This document shows, piece by piece, positions 62,146 through 64,000 of a stretch of DNA of 64,000 bases. The notes beneath the pieces were generated by a model. That model was given only the letters and a program-made list of their open reading frames with translations. It was not told where the DNA came from and did not search any database. Source of the DNA: Astrobacterium formosum (GTDB lineage Bacteria > Pseudomonadota > Alphaproteobacteria > Rhizobiales > Xanthobacteraceae). The DNA lies in contig JAVDCA010000008.1 in assembly GCA_030848545.1 (NCBI GenBank), forward strand, positions 124,001-188,000, written 5' to 3'. Made by a program: the position numbers and the translations under genes. The stretch's first letter is position 1. Each line of letters opens with the position of its first letter.

Positions 62146-62841
62146 GTGAACACATTGACGAGCGAGCGTGTCGCCGCAGTCTTGGAGCGCCTCCATCGCG
62201 AGAGCGAGGCCGCGGACCGCGAGCGTATGGAGACCTTCATGGCGGCCATGGCAGCCTCCGGCGCCACACCGGAGCAGGCGGCCGCCGAGATCATCGCCAG
62301 TGAACGGGCGGACTATCGGGCCGTCTATCGCGGTTATGCGGGCAATTTCCTCGCCGTCTCGCCGGCTTATGGCCGCTTCCTCTACATGATCGCGCTCGCC
62401 TGCAAGGCGAGGCGGATCGTCGAGTTCGGCACCTCGATGGGGATATCGACCATCCATCTCGCCGCGGCGCTGCGGGACAATGGCGGCGGGCAACTCATCG
62501 GCTCCGAACTGGAACCCGGTAAAGTGGCGCGGGCACGAGCCAATCTCGCCACGGCGGGCCTCGCCGATCTGGTCGATGTCCGCGAAGGCGACGCGCTCGA
62601 GACGCTCCGGGATGTCGGCGGCGAGGTCGACATGCTGCTGATCGACGGCGCGTTCGCCCTCTACCTGCCGGTGCTCAAGCTGATCGAGCCGCGGCTCAGG
62701 CCAGGCGCCGTAGTTCTGGGCGAGAACGCCTTCGCGCCGGACTACCTGGACTACGTGCGCAATCCCGCCAACGGCTACGACTCGCAATCGCTGCCGGTCG
62801 ACGAAGGGCGCGGCAACGAGTTCACCGTGAGGGTCGCATGA
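62146..62841 (+). CDS. Class I SAM-dependent O-methyltransferase, copy 2
   Basis: Methyltransferase of 231 residues starting at GTG 62146 after GGGAAAGGAA. SAM site IVEFGTSMGISTIHLAAALR. About 199 of 231 residues match copy 1 at 54644. Its stop overlaps the start of the siderophore-interacting-protein gene in ATGA. Unlike copy 1, it sits next to an AraC regulator and an FAD/NADPH reductase, suggesting it acts in siderophore or catechol metabolism. Confidence 0.85.
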   Translation: MNTLTSERVAAVLERLHRESEAADRERMETFMAAMAASGATPEQAAAEIIASERADYRAVYRGYAGNFLAVSPAYGRFLYMIALACKARRIVEFGTSMGISTIHLAAALRDNGGGQLIGSELEPGKVARARANLATAGLADLVDVREGDALETLRDVGGEVDMLLIDGAFALYLPVLKLIEPRLRPGAVVLGENAFAPDYLDYVRNPANGYDSQSLPVDEGRGNEFTVRVA

Positions 62842-63587
62842 TGCTCGCGATGGCTTCGTCCGAACGCTCTGCCACCAAGGCATCCGGTCGGTTGGGCAGG
62901 GCTTTGCTGCGTCTCTTGATGAAGCGCGCGGCCGTCGTCGCGGTGGAGCGACTGGCCGATCGTTTCCGGTTGATCACGCTCGAAGGCGCGGCGCTCGCCG
63001 GCGTCACCTGGACGCCCGGACAGAAAATCCAGATCGCCATGGGCTCGGCGTTCGTTGCGCGGACCTACACACCGATCACGTGGGACGCGGACGCCGGCCG
63101 CACCTGCGTTCTCGGCTGTGTGCACGGCAACGGACCCGGCAGCGCTTGGGTTGGCTGGGTCGAACCCGGCGATGAATGCCACATCTTCGGTCCACGCACC
63201 TCGCTGGACGCTCGCCGTCTGGCCGGATCGCTCGCCGTCTTCGGCGACGAGACCTCGATCGGGCTCGCGGCGGCGCTGGCGGTCCAGGACAAGACTCGTT
63301 CCATCACATGCCATTTCGAGGTCGCCGATGTGGAGAGCGGCAGAAAGGTCGTGCAACAACTCGGGTTCGACAACGCCGTGCTGTTCGCCAAGCGGGCGGA
63401 TGATGCGCATCTCCAGGAGATGGAGGCGGCACTGCCGGCCCTCGTCGCCGCTGGCGCCTCGTTCGTGTTGACTGGCAAGGCCGGAACCATCCAAAGGCTC
63501 CGGCGCAGCCTGAGGCAGCAGGCAGTCGCCGCGCCGCGAATCGTCACCAAGGCTTATTGGGCGCCCGGAAAGACCGGCCTCGATTGA
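62838..63587 (+). CDS. Siderophore-interacting protein (FAD/NAD(P)H ferric-siderophore reductase family)
   Basis: Protein of 249 residues. The flavin motif FVARTYTPITWD (R-x-Y-T) near residue 74 and LGCVHGNGPGSAWVGWVEPG mark the FAD-binding part. A SIP nucleotide-binding domain follows (GSLAVFGDETSIGLAAALAV). Members such as ViuB and YqjH reduce ferric siderophores in the cytoplasm. Start overlaps the upstream stop (ATGA). Confidence 0.88.
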   Translation: MMLAMASSERSATKASGRLGRALLRLLMKRAAVVAVERLADRFRLITLEGAALAGVTWTPGQKIQIAMGSAFVARTYTPITWDADAGRTCVLGCVHGNGPGSAWVGWVEPGDECHIFGPRTSLDARRLAGSLAVFGDETSIGLAAALAVQDKTRSITCHFEVADVESGRKVVQQLGFDNAVLFAKRADDAHLQEMEAALPALVAAGASFVLTGKAGTIQRLRRSLRQQAVAAPRIVTKAYWAPGKTGLD

Positions 63588-63613
63588 GAGCCACGGACGC
63601 CGACCTGGATAGT

Positions 63614-63684
63614 CCGGGGGTGCGGAAGACCCCCGCTTTCTTCGTCATGAAGGAGGTCAAGGAGAACGCGCGTCTGGCGTTCTG
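63614..63684 (+). repeat. 71-bp direct repeat, right copy (acdR 3' end relic)
   Basis: Translates as [20 protein letters not shown], then LAF, the acdR tail with three substitutions; the frame then reads through instead of stopping. No regulator body precedes it. Four mismatches in 71 bp against the acdR 3' end. Confidence 0.85.
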
Positions 63685-63855
63685 GAACGCGTCTCGGCGA
63701 TCCGGACTGTCGAGGCGTCCGCAACGCAGGACGGCTCTGCCGACGGCGGGCTTGATCTTCGAGGTCGATACGACCACTTTTCCGAGCGCACGCCTCTCGA
63801 TGCCGGTCATGCCCGTCGGGGGAGCGTTGCGGTCGGTGTCGACCCGGGAGTTCAC

Positions 63856-64000
63856 GTGACCCAACAGCCCCTTCTTACGCTCAACGACGGCCACACCATG
63901 CCGCAGTTCGGTCTCGGAGTGTGGCAAGCCCCCAATGACAAGGTGGGCGAGGCCGTCCGCACCGCCATCGCGGCCGGTTACCGGCTCGTCGACACGGCGG
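63856..64000 (+). CDS. Aldo/keto reductase (partial, runs off the window)
   Basis: The first 48 residues from GTG 63856, with GGGAG 7 nt upstream. The sequence [20 protein letters not shown] and AGYRLVDTA are typical of the start of the aldo/keto reductase barrel; the Asp and Tyr of the catalytic tetrad come next or lie outside the window. It follows the acdR-tail repeat. Confidence 0.85.
   Translation, partial: MTQQPLLTLNDGHTMPQFGLGVWQAPNDKVGEAVRTAIAAGYRLVDTA

Overview
The window reads as chromosomal DNA of a high-GC alphaproteobacterium, most likely Hyphomicrobiales (Rhizobiales). Pointers are the guaB - MAPEG - rsmB - guaA core block, TRAP and TTT uptake proteins, paired ECF sigma/anti-sigma genes, an acdR/acdS (ACC deaminase) pair typical of plant- or soil-associated bacteria, and Rhizobiales-like palindromic repeats. 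Genus cannot be read from the sequence. No rRNA, tRNA, CRISPR array, transposase or integrase was recognised.

1-11.5 kb: catabolic genes. A divergent RpiR regulator faces aspA and a Dcu-type C4-dicarboxylate carrier. A GntR regulator then precedes a TRAP transporter (dctPQM), a class II aldolase and an FGGY kinase, which look like one sugar or polyol pathway.

11.5-22.8 kb: housekeeping and signalling. An ECF sigma/anti-sigma/metal-sensor operon, a DHA2 efflux pump, guaB, a two-component system, a soluble CZB chemoreceptor (with a possible chemoreceptor relic beside it), a MAPEG protein and rsmB.

22.8-28.2 kb: a regulated catabolic island (GntR + ABM monooxygenase, divergent from YjiH/YjiG and an isopropylmalate-type dehydrogenase with Tyr->Phe in its active site), then an Aat-family transferase.

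28.2-33.1 kb: guaA followed by an accessory module of a HEPN-like protein and a PIN toxin/antitoxin pair. A diverged copy of the last ~48 bp of guaA lies at the far end, as left by integration into the guaA 3' end. A VapBC-like pair and REP-like hairpins follow.

33.1-41.3 kb: small regulator/oxidoreductase modules (TetR-SDR, MarR-SDR, TetR-crotonase) with readable palindromic operators, a Cys-rich secreted protein, a lipoprotein, a deformylase-like protein lacking metal ligands, and an MmcQ/YjbR protein.

41.6-49.4 kb: a carboxylate module: TTT binding protein, LysR, a 1113-residue NDP-forming acyl-CoA synthetase fused to DUF1254 and DUF1214, a BktB thiolase and an SDR of the hydroxyacyl-CoA dehydrogenase type.

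49.6-64 kb: a DUF305/beta-propeller/ECF sigma/anti-sigma operon, a hydrolase relic, a quinone-oxidoreductase-like gene, two near-identical O-methyltransferases, a Tat-exported class A beta-lactamase with divergent LysR, an alpha/beta hydrolase, acdS/acdR, and an AraC / O-methyltransferase / siderophore-interacting-protein segment bounded by a 71-bp direct repeat of the acdR 3' end. An aldo/keto reductase runs off the window.
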